A DNA stretch of 64,000 nt, from the NCBI RefSeq assembly GCF_001513975.1, contig NZ_KQ947992.1:329634-393633 (forward strand), written 5' to 3'. Positions 1 to 7,320 of this stretch are shown here, in pieces (position 1 is the first letter of the stretch; each line of letters opens with the position of its first letter). The translations under genes and the position numbers were made by a program. Origin of the DNA: Streptomyces curacoi (lineage in GTDB: Bacteria > Actinomycetota > Actinomycetes > Streptomycetales > Streptomycetaceae). The notes beneath the pieces were generated by a model. It saw nothing but the letters and a program-made list of their open reading frames with translations. It ran no database searches and was not told the origin of the DNA.

Positions 1-516
1 CACACCGGACTGGAAGGACTGCCGCAGATTCCCCTGATGGGCCACATAGGCGCCCGGGTCGACGGTCAGCGGGTACTGCGGGCTGACCCGCAGCACCACG
101 GCCGGTCCGTCCGAGACGATCGCCGCCTGTCCGTGCCCCTCGACGGTCGTCGTGAACAGGCCGTTGCCCTGTGAGGCGCCGCGCAGCCCGGTGAAGCTCG
201 TGCCGGTCCGCAGCCCGGCGTCGGTCGCGAGCAGGTTGCTCGACTCGACGTAGAGCTTGTCGCCCTGGAGGTTCACTAGGTTGATCTCGGCGGCGCGGTC
301 CGCGAACCAGCACGTCCCGTGCCCCTTCACCTCCATCACCGTCATCTGCTCACCGGTGAGCCGCCGGGTGACCATCCCCCGCAGGCCCTCACCGCCGCCG
401 CTCATCTTCTTGAAGGCCATCTGCCCGTCGTACGCGACCATCGAGCCGTTCTTCGCCTTCACGGCGTCCCCGGTCATGTCGACGGCGAGCACCTTGCTGC
501 CCTGGAGTCGGAACAT
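1..516 (-). CDS. AIM24 family protein, C-terminus cut by window edge
   Basis: Reading the minus strand from an ATG at 516 gives 172 codons with no stop before the window edge, starting MFRLQGSKVLAVDM and containing the glycine-rich beta segments (MSGGGEGLRGMVTRRLTGE, GLFTTTVEGHGQA, PQYPLTVDPGAYVAHQG) typical of AIM24/DUF124 proteins of actinobacteria. The family forms a beta-sandwich fold; in Streptomyces its function is unknown, and tandem paralogues are common. A GTG two codons upstream (522) is an alternative start; neither has a clear ribosome binding site. The C-terminal part lies outside the window. Confidence 0.85.
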   Translation of the reverse strand, partial: MFRLQGSKVLAVDMTGDAVKAKNGSMVAYDGQMAFKKMSGGGEGLRGMVTRRLTGEQMTVMEVKGHGTCWFADRAAEINLVNLQGDKLYVESSNLLATDAGLRTGTSFTGLRGASQGNGLFTTTVEGHGQAAIVSDGPAVVLRVSPQYPLTVDPGAYVAHQGNLRQSFQSGV

Positions 517-720
517 CGCCACGCAGCGAAGGTAACCGCAGGCGCCCGCCGCCAACAGCTCCCACAGGTGGACATCACCCCTGACGGCACCCTTAGAGGC
601 CCGCTCCGGCCCCCCGGGCCTACGCCCGCCCATTCGTTTGCCACAATGGGCGAGCGTTTGTGCTTGCGTTCACAAGCGATCCGAGCCGACCGACGTTCTC
701 TCCCACCCCGAAGGTGACCC

Positions 721-1065
721 GTGGACATCAAGACCGCCACCGCCCTCCGCCGACTCCGCCTGGTCTCCGCCCCCGAGGCGATCTCCTTCCTGCTGCTGCT
801 CGTCTGTTCGGTACTGAAGCGGACCGTCGGGTTCGACGCGGTGTTCCCCATGGGTCTGACCCACGGCGTCCTGTTCATCCTGTACGTGATCTTCTGGGCG
901 GACGCCTGGAACCGCACCAAGTGGCCCTGGAAGACCGCGGCGCTCTACTTCGTCCTGTCCGTCCTCCCGGCCGGCGGCTTCTTCGCCGAGCGCAAGCTCA
1001 GGCGCGAGGCGGAGGACGCGGTCATCGCCTCCCGCGCCCGCAAGGAAGGAATCGTCAACGCATGA
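721..1065 (+). CDS. DUF3817 integral membrane protein
   Basis: 114 aa from a GTG. Three hydrophobic segments are visible (about residues 15-35, 43-60 and 73-90) with the H-G-V-L-F-I-L-Y motif and a basic tail after FFAERK, which is the DUF3817 pattern. Function is unknown for the family. The stop codon overlaps the ATG of the next gene (ATGA), so the two are translationally coupled. A second, more distant DUF3817 gene lies at 16083, on the other side of the pigment cluster. Confidence 0.85.
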   Translation: MDIKTATALRRLRLVSAPEAISFLLLLVCSVLKRTVGFDAVFPMGLTHGVLFILYVIFWADAWNRTKWPWKTAALYFVLSVLPAGGFFAERKLRREAEDAVIASRARKEGIVNA

Positions 1066-1355
1066 TCGTCGCGTTCTCCGTGACGCCCCTCGGGGTCGGT
1101 GAGGACGTGGGGGAGTACGTCGCCGACGCCGTCCGTGTCGTCCGCGAGTCGGGTCTGCCCCACCGCACCGACGCGATGTTCACCTCCGTCGAGGGCGAGT
1201 GGGACCAGGTGATGGACGTGGTCAAGCGTGCTGTCGCCGCCGTCGAGGCACGGGCACCGCGGGTGTCGCTGGTGCTCAAGGCGGACATCAGGCCCGGCGT
1301 GACGGACGGTCTCACCTCAAAGGTCGAGACGGTGGAGCGGTATCTCGCCGGGTAA
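1062..1355 (+). CDS. Thiamine-binding-like protein (MTH1187/DUF77 family)
   Basis: 97 aa. The opening MIVAFSVTPLG, followed by VGEYVADAVRVVRESGLPH, a central FTSVEGEWDQVM and an ending LTSKVETVERYLAG match the small ferredoxin-like MTH1187/YkoF-type family, members of which bind thiamine. The role in Streptomyces is not established. It overlaps the preceding DUF3817 gene by four bases and is followed by a strong hairpin terminator at 1381, so the two genes form a short operon. Confidence 0.85.
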   Translation: MIVAFSVTPLGVGEDVGEYVADAVRVVRESGLPHRTDAMFTSVEGEWDQVMDVVKRAVAAVEARAPRVSLVLKADIRPGVTDGLTSKVETVERYLAG

Positions 1356-1380
1356 CCGCCGACGGTCACAGCGCACCGCG

Positions 1381-1410
1381 AACCCTGGCCCGTGTGGGCC
1401 AGGGTTTTCT
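1381..1410 (+). terminator. Rho-independent terminator after the DUF3817/thiamine-binding operon
   Basis: An 11-bp perfect stem (AACCCTGGCCC at 1381-1391 with GGGCCAGGGTT at 1396-1406), a GTGT loop and a run of T residues from 1405. It separates the operon from the TetR operators that follow immediately. Confidence 0.9.
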
Positions 1411-1420
1411 CGTCCCTGCT

Positions 1421-1440
1421 GTTTGAGCGATCGCTCAAAC
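1421..1440. promoter_or_regulatory. TetR-type operator 1 (perfect 20-bp palindrome)
   Basis: GTTTGAGCGATCGCTCAAAC is its own reverse complement. The same half-sites recur at 1464-1483, 43 bp downstream. Both sit just upstream of a three-gene operon that ends in a TetR regulator gene, so they are most simply its autoregulatory operators. A possible promoter lies between and over them: TTGAGC at about 1423 and TATAGC at 1444-1449. Confidence 0.8.
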
Positions 1441-1463
1441 AGGTATAGCCTTCGGGTCAAGAG

Positions 1464-1483
1464 GTTTGAGCAGTCGCTCAAAC
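1464..1483. promoter_or_regulatory. TetR-type operator 2
   Basis: GTTTGAGCAGTCGCTCAAAC has the same eight-base arms as operator 1 and differs from it only in the central bases. It lies 24 bp before the ATG of the first operon gene (1507), where bound repressor would block transcription. Confidence 0.8.
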
Positions 1484-1506
1484 ACTGCTCTGACCTGGGG
1501 GAATCA

Positions 1507-2259
1507 ATGGGTCTCTACGTAGAGGCGCGCATACGGGCCGACCTCGACGACCTGTGGGCGCGCACACAGGACCCGGCCCGACACGAGCGCTGGGACCTCC
1601 GTTTCACCGAGATCGACCACCTCCCGCGCGCGGAGGGCGAGCCGCAGCGCTTCCGGTACGCCACGCGCGTGCTGCCGTTCCTCACGGTCGCCGGCACCGG
1701 CGTCTCGGCGGGGGAGAAGGAGCGCCCGGACGGCACCCGCACCTCCGCCCTGCGGTTCGCCTCCCCGCACCCGCTCTCCCTGCTCGCGGAGGGCAGCGGC
1801 TACTGGCGGTACATCCCCGACGGCGACGGAGTGCGCTTCCTCACCGGATACGACTACCGGCCCCGCTGGGGGCGGTTCGGGGCCGTGGCCGACCGATGGC
1901 TGTTCCGGCCGCTGATGGGCTGGGCGACGGCGTGGTCCTTCGACCGGCTGCGGCTCTGGCTGGAGCGGGGGATCACCCCGGAGCGGGCACTGCGGAACTG
2001 GCTGGCGGAGCTGGCGGTCCGCGCCCTCGTCCTGGCCCTCGGCTGCGCCGGGCTCGGCCTGGAATCCGCCGTGCACCTCTTCGGCGCGCTGGCGCCCGCG
2101 GCGGCGTACCTGGTGCCGCTGCTGTGCGCGGTCGCCGTCGCCGCGGCGCTGTTCGCGGCGCCCCTGCCCACCACCCCGGCGAGCCGTCGCTGTCTGCGCC
2201 GGCCGCCCACCCGCGTGCACGCCCCGCGTGTCCTGCGTGCTCTGGAGAACCCGCGATGA
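1507..2259 (+). CDS. SRPBCC-fold protein with C-terminal membrane segments
   Basis: 250 aa from ATG 1507. The N-terminal 150 residues look like a START/SRPBCC ligand-binding domain (YVEARIRADLDDLWARTQDP, then a W-D-L-R-F-T-E-I segment and a GVRFLTGYDYRPRWG strand). Two hydrophobic stretches near the C-terminus (about residues 175-195 and 200-222) should anchor it in the membrane. An in-frame GTG/ATG further upstream would run through the operators, so ATG 1507 is preferred. It overlaps the next gene by ATGA. The specific function is unknown; a lipid- or polyketide-like ligand is a guess from the fold. Confidence 0.7.
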   Translation: MGLYVEARIRADLDDLWARTQDPARHERWDLRFTEIDHLPRAEGEPQRFRYATRVLPFLTVAGTGVSAGEKERPDGTRTSALRFASPHPLSLLAEGSGYWRYIPDGDGVRFLTGYDYRPRWGRFGAVADRWLFRPLMGWATAWSFDRLRLWLERGITPERALRNWLAELAVRALVLALGCAGLGLESAVHLFGALAPAAAYLVPLLCAVAVAAALFAAPLPTTPASRRCLRRPPTRVHAPRVLRALENPR

Positions 2260-2936
2260 CCTCGATGTTCCGTACGGTGATGGGAGCCGGCTTCGAGCGC
2301 CTGCACCCTCAGCTGCAGCGCCGTTTCTCCGTCGGACTGGCCGGCGGCGAGGCCTGCACGGGCCGGGGCGTGATGGACCGCATCTGGCACGGCGGGGCGT
2401 TCGTCAGGCCCTTCCTGATGCTCGGCGGCACCCGGAACATCCTCGTGCCCCGGCCGGGGCGCGGCGTGCCGTTCGTGATCGAGAACGTGCCGTACCTCGA
2501 CACCTTCGGCCGTGAGACGGTGAGCTTCGTGCGCACCTTTGACCTGCCCGGCCGTTCACGCCGTTTCGACGCCCAGATGGTGCTGAGCCCCAAGGGCGAC
2601 CGCATCCTCGACTACCTCGGCACGCATCAGCATCTCGCCAGCGAACTGCACTTCCGCGCGGAGGCCGACGGCTCGCTGCTGATCCGCTCCGGCGAGCACC
2701 GCTTCCGGGAGGGGCCGGTGGACGTGCGCGTGCCCGAACTGATCGGGGCGACGGCCGAGGTGCGGGAGTCGTACGACGAGTCGGCCGGCCGGTTCCGGAT
2801 CCGGGTGCGCGTGGAGAACCGGTACTTCGGGCCGCTGTTCGGGTACGAGGGGTCGTTCCGGGTGACGTACACGGACATCGACCAGTGCGGCGTACGGCCC
2901 GGCCTGCGCCCCGTCCGCGAGGAAGCGCGCGCGTGA
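2256..2936 (+). CDS. DUF4166 domain protein
   Basis: 226 aa from ATG 2256. The sequence MTSMFRTVMGAGFERLHPQL, then a central PFVIENVPYLDTFGRETVSF and a lipocalin-like C-terminal beta half (RFRIRVRVENRYFGPLFGYEG) fit DUF4166. This domain often occurs alone or fused to saccharopine dehydrogenase-like or NAD-epimerase modules. Biochemical role unknown. It overlaps both neighbours by four bases and is evidently co-translated with the SRPBCC protein and the TetR regulator. Confidence 0.75.
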   Translation: MTSMFRTVMGAGFERLHPQLQRRFSVGLAGGEACTGRGVMDRIWHGGAFVRPFLMLGGTRNILVPRPGRGVPFVIENVPYLDTFGRETVSFVRTFDLPGRSRRFDAQMVLSPKGDRILDYLGTHQHLASELHFRAEADGSLLIRSGEHRFREGPVDVRVPELIGATAEVRESYDESAGRFRIRVRVENRYFGPLFGYEGSFRVTYTDIDQCGVRPGLRPVREEARA

Positions 2937-3631
2937 GCCCCGAGTCGGCGAAGGCCCGGGAAAGGGCCCAGGACAAGGCCCACGACAAGGCCCACGAGAA
3001 GTCCCAGGAGACCAAGACCAAGCTCCTGGAAGGCGCGCTGCGGACGCTCACCGAGCAGGGCATCGCGAAGGCGTCGGCCCGTACGATCGCGACCGCCGCG
3101 GGCGTGAACCAGGCGCTGGTCTTCTACCACTTCGGATCGGTGGACGAACTGCTCGCCGCCGCGTGCCGGTTCGGGGCGGAACGGTCGGTGGCGCGCTACC
3201 GGGAGCGCTTCGCCGCGGTGACCTCGCTGTCCGAACTCCTCGCCGTGGGCCGTGAGATACACGAGCAGGAACGCGCCGGGGGCCATGTCGCCCTGCTCGG
3301 TCAGCTGCTGGCCGGCGCCCAGACCCACGACAGCCTCGGGCCGGCCACCGCGGCGGGGCTGGAGCTGTGGATCGCCGAGATCGAGAAGGTGCTCGTGCGG
3401 GTGCTGGCGGGGACGCCGTTCGGGGAGTTCGCGGACCCGGCGGGGCTGGCGCGGGCGGTCGGGGCGTCGTTCGTGGGGATCGAGCTGTACGAGGGGGTGG
3501 ACGCGGCGGGAGCCGGCGCGGCGTTGGACGCGCTGGAGCAACTGGGGGTGCTCGCGGCGGCCTTGGAGGACCTCGGGCCGGTGGCCCAGCGTGCGGTTCG
3601 GCATCGCCTGCGGCGGACGAGCCGCCGGTGA
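2933..3631 (+). CDS. TetR family regulator of the 1507-3631 operon
   Basis: 232 aa from GTG 2933, overlapping the DUF4166 stop codon. After a charged, repetitive N-terminal tail (RAQDKAHDKAHEKSQETK), a TetR helix-turn-helix is plain at about residues 30-75 (LLEGALRTLTEQGIAKASAR, TIATAAGVNQALVFYHFGSV), followed by an alpha-helical ligand domain. Being last in an operon with two matching palindromes at 1421 and 1464, it most likely represses its own operon and responds to a ligand handled by the two upstream proteins. The inducer is unknown. Confidence 0.88.
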   Translation: MSPESAKARERAQDKAHDKAHEKSQETKTKLLEGALRTLTEQGIAKASARTIATAAGVNQALVFYHFGSVDELLAAACRFGAERSVARYRERFAAVTSLSELLAVGREIHEQERAGGHVALLGQLLAGAQTHDSLGPATAAGLELWIAEIEKVLVRVLAGTPFGEFADPAGLARAVGASFVGIELYEGVDAAGAGAALDALEQLGVLAAALEDLGPVAQRAVRHRLRRTSRR

Positions 3632-3669
3632 CGGTCTGCTCGCGCGGAGGGCGGGCGGGCCGGTGCGCG

Positions 3670-3722
3670 GGTGGTTGATCCGCCAACGAGAACAGCCGGT
3701 GGTTGATTCGCCAACAAGAACA
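3670..3722 (+). repeat. Two direct repeats, 28-bp period, upstream of the metalloprotease
   Basis: Copy 1 (3670-3694) and copy 2 (3698-3722) both read GGTGGTTGAT-Y-CGCCAAC-R-AGAACA, with two mismatches in 25. Each contains an imperfect dyad (GTTG...CAAC). They end 67 bp before the ATG of the peptidase gene and may be an activator or repressor site. No regulator can be named. Confidence 0.7.
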
Positions 3723-3788
3723 TATGCCTCATTTGGCCTAGTTTGGCTTGCGGGGTCGACTCCGCCAGGCCCTAGCCAGAGGAGATCC

Positions 3789-4655
3789 ATGATGGGCAAA
3801 GTCACCACCGGCACCTTCAAGACGTACCGGGCCGTGGCCAGCTTCGAGCGGGCCAGGGAGATCGCGAACACCACGTCACCGTTCACCATCGAGGTCCGCT
3901 TTCTCGGTGGGCTGACCCAGAATCAGCAGGACGCCTTCGCGGCCGCCGCCGACCGCTGGTCCCGGGTGATCGTCGGGGACCTGGACACCGCCCTCGTCGG
4001 CGAGGACATCATCGACGACCTGCTGATCGACGCGGAGGGCGTGGAGATCGACGGCCCCGGGCGCGTCCTGGGCATGGCCGGACCCACCGACTTCCGCGAC
4101 GAGACCGCGGAGTTCGGCGCCCACCTGCCGGCGAAGGGCCTGATGAGGTTCGACACGGCCGACCTCGCGGAGATGGAGGCGAACAACACCCTCGTCGACG
4201 TCATCACGCACGAGATGGGGCATGTCGTGGGCGTCGGCACCCAGTGGCACTTCTTCGGCCTCCTCAAGGGCGCCGGCACCCAGAACCCCACCTTCACGGG
4301 CCCCGGCGCGATGGCCGAGTTCGCCGCGCTCCTCGGCCAGGAGGAACCGGAGCCGGTACCGGTCGCCAACTTCGGCGGTCCCGGCACCCAGGACAGCCAC
4401 TGGCGTGAGTCGGTGTTCGTGAACGAGCTCATGTCACCGTTCATCTCCGGCCGCGACAACCCGCTGAGCAGGATGACCGCGGCGAGCCTGGGCGACCTGG
4501 GCTACCAGGTGGACGTCGAGGGCGCCGAGCCGTACACGCTGCCGGACCTGCTCCAGGTCGCCAGGGAGGGCCTGCTCGTGCCGCACGTCGCGCCGATCGG
4601 TGACGGCATCATGCTGCCGGTGGTCCCGACCCGGCTCCCTGCCGCGACACCCTGA
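3789..4655 (+). CDS. Leishmanolysin-like (M8) zinc metalloprotease
   Basis: 288 aa from ATG 3789, with GGAGATCC directly upstream. The catalytic motif HEMGHVVGVG (near residue 140) is HExxH with the downstream glycine of metzincins. The third histidine lies in QDSHWRESVF and the Met-turn in NELMSP, both in the leishmanolysin arrangement. No signal peptide or membrane segment is visible, so the protein may be cytoplasmic or exported by another route. The last 90 residues (ASLGDLGYQVDVEGAEPYT) reappear as decayed copies downstream at 4769-5295. Monocistronic in context. The substrate is unknown. Confidence 0.85.
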   Translation: MMGKVTTGTFKTYRAVASFERAREIANTTSPFTIEVRFLGGLTQNQQDAFAAAADRWSRVIVGDLDTALVGEDIIDDLLIDAEGVEIDGPGRVLGMAGPTDFRDETAEFGAHLPAKGLMRFDTADLAEMEANNTLVDVITHEMGHVVGVGTQWHFFGLLKGAGTQNPTFTGPGAMAEFAALLGQEEPEPVPVANFGGPGTQDSHWRESVFVNELMSPFISGRDNPLSRMTAASLGDLGYQVDVEGAEPYTLPDLLQVAREGLLVPHVAPIGDGIMLPVVPTRLPAATP

Positions 4656-4735
4656 GCGGCCGGCTACCGACTCCCTGCCGCGACACCCTGAGCGGCCGGC
4701 TACCGGCTACCGGCTACCGGCTACCGACTGCCGGT
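4635..4735 (+). repeat. 36-bp duplication spanning the peptidase stop codon, plus a 7-bp microrepeat
   Basis: A 35-base block beginning CTCCCTGCCGCGACACCCTG occurs at 4635-4669 and again at 4671-4705. It contains the stop codon of the metalloprotease gene. It is followed by about four copies of GGCTACC in tandem. The pattern suggests slippage or duplication at the end of the gene. Confidence 0.8.
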
Positions 4736-4768
4736 GGCCGGGCGAGAGGCGCCGGCTCGCAGGTTCCC

Positions 4769-5295
4769 GATCATGAAACGCCGGGGTCCGCAGCGCTTGA
4801 GCGCGGGCCGCGGCTCGGTGCGCCTGCCCGGCGAGCCATCCCGTGGCGGCTGGGCGATCCGGGTTATGAGGCCCCGTGGCGACTGAGCGCCCTCGACTGT
4901 CAGGTGGACGTCGAGGGCGCCGAGCCGTACACGTTCCGATCAAGAAGCGCCGGGGTTCGCAGCGCATGAGCGCGGGCCGCGGCTCGGTGAGCCCGCCGGG
5001 CAGGCCATCCCGTGGTGGCTGGGCGATCCGGGTTATGAGGTGGTCGTCGAGGGCGCCGAGCCGTACACGTTCCGATCAAGAAGCGCCGGGGTTCGCAGCG
5101 CATGAGCGCGGGCCGCGGCTCGGTGAGCCCGCCTGGCGGGCCGTCCCGTGGCGACTGAGCGCCCTCGACTGTCAGGTGGACGTCGAGGGCGCCGAGCCGT
5201 ACGCGCTCCGATCATGAAACGCCTGGGTCCGCAGCGCTTGAGCGCGGGCCGCGGCTCGGTGTGCCCGCCCGGCGGGCCACCCCGTAGCGCGCCCG
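4769..5295 (+). repeat. Tandem 136/169-bp repeats derived from the 3' end of the metalloprotease gene
   Basis: Four units start with GATCA-W-GAA-R-CGCC at 4769, 4938, 5074 and 5210; the middle two are exactly 136 bp and the first is 169 bp. Each unit ends with a segment translating to (G-Y-E/Q)-V-x-V-E-G-A-E-P-Y-T/A, matching GYQVDVEGAEPYT in the intact protease. The unit starting at 4938 also keeps L-G-D-P-G-Y upstream, matching LGDLGY. 136 is not a multiple of three and stops interrupt the frames, so these are non-coding remnants of repeated gene-end duplication. Confidence 0.8.
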
Positions 5296-5701
5296 GGCAG
5301 GGCCCAGGGTGATCCACTCCCAGCTTCGCCGGACCCGCCCCTACAACCCTCGCAGCGCGAACGGCACTTCCCCGGCTCCCGGGCTGCCGCCCGCTCGGCC
5401 GCCGAACCCGTCAGGCACCGGCCGCCGCCCTGCCACCGCCCGAACGGCGTATCGGCGACCGCCTCTTCGAGTCGGCCCGGCGCGGCCTGACGCCGTGTCG
5501 GCGGGGGGCGTCCGCTCGTCCCGTTTCGTCCGGCTGCACATGCGAACGACCATCGGCGAGCCCGGGCAGTTCCCTCAATTGGCCCGCATGGCTCGCGCGG
5601 TTCCTGCCGCTCAACCACGATGAAGGCTCAGGGCCGACCGGAGTTCGCTCTGGTGGACACGGACGGCCGCCGCTTGCTCCCGCGAAGGAAGGGTCTGCCG
5701 G
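5296..5701. other. Non-coding stretch before the pigment cluster
   Basis: No convincing gene on either strand. It should carry the promoter of the pigment operon, but I see no strong consensus -35/-10. The only clear signal is the purine-rich ribosome binding site (GGAAGGG) just before ATG 5702. Confidence 0.5.
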
Positions 5702-6811
5702 ATGACCACTTCGCCCTACACGTCCCAGTCGGCATTCGACGGCTCCAGAATGCGGGTCACCCTGCTCGTCGACCTGCGCGAAGGCGCCCAGCAAGAGTTC
5801 CTCGACGCGTACGAGCAGATGCGTGACCGGGTCGCCTCGGTCCCCGGTCACCTCGGTGACCAGCTGTGCCAGTCCCTGGAAAACCCGTCCCAGTGGCTCA
5901 TCACGAGTGAATGGGCGGCTGCCCCGCCGTACCTCGCCTGGGTGAACAGTGAGGACCATCTCGAGACGGTCAAGCCCCTGCAGAGCTGCGTCCGTGACCT
6001 CCGTTCGATGCGGTACGGCATCGTCCGGGAGACCGGCGGCACCCGCCCCCACCTCGGCGGACTCCAGACGGCCGTACGGGTGGGCGACGGAGTGACGCGC
6101 CATGCCCTGACCTTCACCGTCAAGCCCGGCTCCGAGTCCAAGGTCGCGGAGGTCCTCGCCGGATACGCCCCGCCGCAGGCCCGCGTCGACGACTCCACGC
6201 GGCTGCGCCGCACCACCCTCTTCATGCACGGCAACCGGGTCGTGCGCACCGTCGAGGTGGAGGGCGACCTGATGGCGGCGCTGCGCCATGTCGCGCGTCA
6301 GCCCGAGGTGCGGGCGGTCGAGGAGGCCATGAACCCCCATCTGGAGCAGCACAGGGATCTGACCGACCCCGAGTCGGCGCGGGCCTTCTTCGCCCGCGCG
6401 GCCATGCCGGCCGTCCACCATGTGGCACGCGGCGGACCGGAGCCGGCCGGCCTGCGGCGGCACGCCCTGTACTACCCGGCACGTCCCGGTTGTGGGATGG
6501 CGCTGGCCCGGCTGCTCTCCCGGCAGGACGAGACCGCGGCGGCCGACCCGGCCGGCCCCGTGTACCGCAGCACCGTCTTCCAGCGGGAGGACATCGTCGT
6601 CCGCCTCATCGACGTACCGGGTGACCCCGAGACCGATCCGGTCATGGCGCTCGGCATCCACGGCAAGAGGAAGGCCGCCGTGCTGGCCCGTCTGCTCGAC
6701 GGTGCCGCACTCGGCCTGGCGGGACCGCCCACGAGCGAACGTGAGGCGACCCGTCTCCTGACGCACGCCGACATGACGCTGATCACCGACCGCAGGGCCG
6801 CGCAGCCCTGA
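5702..6811 (+). CDS. SchA/CurD-like spore pigment biosynthesis protein (WhiE ORFI type)
   Basis: 369 aa. The N-terminal 100 residues form an ABM-type dimeric alpha/beta-barrel domain (MRVTLLVDLREGAQQEFLDA, then PGHLGDQLCQSL and WLITSEW); two SchA/CurD-like repeats follow (TRHALTFTVKPGSE...EVLAGY and RRHALYYPARPGCG...LARLL). This three-module layout is that of the first gene in whiE, sch and cur spore-pigment clusters; its exact chemical step is not established. The small protein at 15154 is a clear paralogue of the N-terminal domain. It begins the operon 5702-10967. Confidence 0.85.
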   Translation: MTTSPYTSQSAFDGSRMRVTLLVDLREGAQQEFLDAYEQMRDRVASVPGHLGDQLCQSLENPSQWLITSEWAAAPPYLAWVNSEDHLETVKPLQSCVRDLRSMRYGIVRETGGTRPHLGGLQTAVRVGDGVTRHALTFTVKPGSESKVAEVLAGYAPPQARVDDSTRLRRTTLFMHGNRVVRTVEVEGDLMAALRHVARQPEVRAVEEAMNPHLEQHRDLTDPESARAFFARAAMPAVHHVARGGPEPAGLRRHALYYPARPGCGMALARLLSRQDETAAADPAGPVYRSTVFQREDIVVRLIDVPGDPETDPVMALGIHGKRKAAVLARLLDGAALGLAGPPTSEREATRLLTHADMTLITDRRAAQP

Positions 6812-6855
6812 CAGCGCAGGGACCCCCACCCCACCGACCGACCTGGAGACAGACC

Positions 6856-7320
6856 ATGGACAAGATGCGCCCGCGCGTCGTGGACGTCAAAGAGATCGAG
6901 CCCAACCGCAAGCGCGGCGGTGACCTGCGCACGCTGCTCACCCCTGTCACGGTGGGTGCCACCAGCGGGTTCATGGGCCTGGCCATCATGCGGCCGGGCG
7001 AACGCATCAGCGAGCACTACCACCCGTACTCCGAGGAGTTCGTGTACGTCGTCGAGGGCAGGCTGGAGGTCGACCTCGATGGCGAAACGTTTCCTCTCCG
7101 TGCCGACCAGGGCCTCATGATCCCCATCGACATGCGGCACCGCTTCCGCAACGTCGGTGACGAGGAAGCCCGGATGGTCTTCCATCTGAGCCCGCTGGCA
7201 CCGAAGCCGAGCCTCGGCCACGTCGACACGGAGGCCCCGGCGATCAGCGACGACGTCAAGGCGTACCCGCTCGTCCAGGAGGAGAGCGGGCGGCCGGAAC
7301 GACCCGGGGTCCTGTCGTGA
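6856..7320 (+). CDS. Cupin-domain polyketide cluster protein (WhiE ORFII type)
   Basis: 154 aa with GGAGACAG eight bases before the ATG. The double cupin motif is visible as RPGERISEHYHPYSEEFVYV (metal-ligand His and Glu) and MRHRFRNVGDEEARMVF. Homologues (CurC, WhiE ORFII) occur in every spore-pigment cluster and are thought to act in cyclisation or oxidation of the polyketide, without direct proof. Its stop overlaps the GTG of the ketosynthase gene. Confidence 0.88.
   Translation: MDKMRPRVVDVKEIEPNRKRGGDLRTLLTPVTVGATSGFMGLAIMRPGERISEHYHPYSEEFVYVVEGRLEVDLDGETFPLRADQGLMIPIDMRHRFRNVGDEEARMVFHLSPLAPKPSLGHVDTEAPAISDDVKAYPLVQEESGRPERPGVLS

Noticed and set aside
1423..1506. An upstream in-frame start that would lengthen the SRPBCC protein
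   Set aside because: The extension runs through both TetR operators and the likely promoter; ATG 1507 is the first sensible start.
4769..5295. CRISPR array
   Set aside because: Repeats are 136-169 bp long without unique spacers and derive from the peptidase gene end.
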